From positions 62,001 through 126,000 of the forward strand of contig NZ_FOVD01000005.1 of the NCBI RefSeq assembly GCF_900115055.1: DNA of 64,000 bases, written 5' to 3'. The position numbers and the translations under genes were made by a program. The first letter of the stretch is position 1. Each line of letters opens with the position of its first letter. Below, piece by piece: positions 63,198 to 64,000 of the stretch. The notes below the pieces were generated by a model, which worked only from the letters and a program-made list of their open reading frames with translations, was not told where the DNA came from and did no database searches. This DNA is from Chryseobacterium oleae (lineage in GTDB: Bacteria; Bacteroidota; Bacteroidia; Flavobacteriales; Weeksellaceae).

Positions 63198-63330
63198 GAT
63201 ATTTTTGAATTCCCCAATGGAATCAGTTGCTTTTTAAAAACGATATCTATAAAAATTTAACATTTACTTTTATGTGTTTTTTATGTTTTGTAGTAGTATC
63301 AAAGCGCAAAATGAGTTTATCCCCAAATAA
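63198..63330 (+). pseudogene. Remnant of a second BspA-like gene start
   Basis: 63198-63256 repeats 61008-61064 (shared ATATTTTTGAATT, AATGGAAT, GTTG, TTTTT and GATAT blocks in the same order and spacing). Downstream, the frame ending FYVFFMFCSSIKAQNEFIPK and TAA (stop at 63328-63330) matches the signal-peptide end of the intact gene (ILSAQSEFIT). The repeat body is missing. The 328-base gap 63056-63383 otherwise holds only two terminators. Confidence 0.6.
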
Positions 63331-63354
63331 AAGCCACATCCTCAGATGTGGCTT
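63324..63354 (-). terminator. Rho-independent terminator
   Basis: Ten-base stem AAGCCACATC / GATGTGGCTT with a CTCA loop; on the minus strand TTTATTTGGGG follows. Ends the partial surface-protein gene that enters from the right edge. Confidence 0.8.
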
Positions 63355-63383
63355 ACTATATTGTTCAAATATTGATCTTTCGG

Positions 63384-64000
63384 TTAAAATCCTGAAGGCT
63401 TATTCACTGTACGTGCAGAACCGTTTGTTCCTCCAAGATCAGTCGTGATATCGGTGATGTTCTGTTTTGTGATCAGTCTTTTGTAGGCCATCAGATAAAG
63501 ATCTATGGTAAAGTTATTGTATGTTCTTGCCGGATTGGCAGAGGTAAGAGCAATCAGCTTGCTGTCTGTAAACCTTGCTCTGATGTGCCATGTTCCTTTA
63601 CTTTTGAATGCCGTCACATCAGGAGATCCCTGTCTGTTGTCATTGGTTCCATTATCCCCATAGTCGAGAGCTACATTGGTCGTTCCGTCATTCATTTTAA
63701 ATGAGTAATTGTGAACTACAACAAGGAATTTATCCGCATCAATTTTGGTGTCGTAATCTGTAATTCCAGCTCCCGAAATTCCGGTAAGAGAAAGTTTAAG
63801 ATAATTAAACAATCCGCTGCTTTCCAAAGTAGGATCATATAACTGAAGTGAATTTTCAGAAGTTGCCAGAAAGCTTCCTCCTGTCATTGTAGGTTCTCCC
63901 GGGCTTCTAAGATACAGCGTGTTTGTATAGGTTTGACCGTTGACGTCCAGTGTTTCTTTCGGATCAATGGTTTTAATTCCTACTCTTCCGGACTGGGCAT
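63384..64000 (-). CDS. Fibre-like surface protein, 5' end outside window
   Basis: The frame stays open to the window edge, so the gene is longer than its first internal ATG at 63887 suggests. The visible N-terminus reads AQSGRVGIKTIDPKETLDVN, that is, the end of a signal peptide (AQ) and the VGIxT-x-P-x-x-TLDVNG motif also seen in the surface protein at 56606-57778; only about 20 residues should be missing. The remaining 190 residues are beta-rich with a YDTKIDADKFLVVVHNYSF segment. Probably a secreted structural or fibre protein; no T9SS sorting domain is seen. Confidence 0.72.
   Translation of the reverse strand, partial: AQSGRVGIKTIDPKETLDVNGQTYTNTLYLRSPGEPTMTGGSFLATSENSLQLYDPTLESSGLFNYLKLSLTGISGAGITDYDTKIDADKFLVVVHNYSFKMNDGTTNVALDYGDNGTNDNRQGSPDVTAFKSKGTWHIRARFTDSKLIALTSANPARTYNNFTIDLYLMAYKRLITKQNITDITTDLGGTNGSARTVNKPSGF

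Noticed and set aside
63227..63448. 73-codon frame after the BspA-like gene
   Set aside because: It runs through the minus-strand terminator hairpin and into the next gene; the neighbouring frame, matching the adhesin signal peptide, explains the similarity better.

Overview
The window looks like chromosomal DNA of a flavobacterium of the Chryseobacterium type (Weeksellaceae, Bacteroidota). This is inferred from the AT-rich sequence, many T9SS C-terminal sorting domains, signal peptides ending in AQ, promoters of the Bacteroidota form TTG-N19/20-TAnnTTTG, a LytS/LytTR pair, DUF5777 and DUF3575-like barrels, and very Chryseobacterium-like housekeeping proteins. No tRNA, rRNA, CRISPR array or transposase was seen.

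Layout. 1-3.5 kb: end of a hypothetical gene, a LytS-type kinase with its LytTR regulator, a SUKH-domain protein and a MORN-repeat protein. 3.7-4.6 kb: an FMN riboswitch controlling ribB. 4.7-8.8 kb: a T9SS protein, a small outer-membrane barrel, then DUF2975, XRE regulator and membrane-anchored metallophosphoesterase. 8.9-13.7 kb: OmpR-type two-component pair, outer-membrane porin-like protein and an MHS-family permease. 14.8-16.7 kb: alpha/beta hydrolase, ECF sigma factor and membrane protein in one operon. 16.8-25.8 kb: methyltransferase, M43 metalloprotease, ABC exporter, truA, lpxK, purine nucleoside phosphorylase, thioredoxin-like protein and GNAT enzyme.

25.8-29.0 kb is the most unusual part. 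A 3.1-kb cassette with a 791-residue polymorphic toxin (papain-like C-terminal tip) and an Imm35-like immunity protein sits between the GNAT gene and dinB. It is bounded by 81-bp direct repeats that duplicate the GNAT-dinB junction, including the first codons of dinB.

29-44 kb: dinB, a cytoplasmic alpha-amylase, a tiny Cys-rich GG-leader peptide gene, a carboxylesterase, AraC regulator with cupin and alcohol dehydrogenase, HxlR regulator with an NmrA-like oxidoreductase, an ENPP-type phosphodiesterase and a double GNAT protein. A tight five-gene envelope operon follows (DUF5777 barrel, CxxCH lipoprotein, YceI, ankyrin, DOMON-like/T9SS), next to a Crp/Fnr gene and behind a near-consensus CRP-type operator.

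44.9-60.9 kb, all on the minus strand: rplK-rplA-rplJ-rplL, then rpoB-rpoC-DUF3467. The usual rplKAJL-rpoBC continuity is broken by a 5-kb block of surface-protein genes; rpoB has its own promoter and a structured leader. 61-64 kb: a 14-repeat BspA-like T9SS protein, the decayed start of a second copy, and a partial surface protein running off the window. Intergenic regions carry several families of palindromic repeats.
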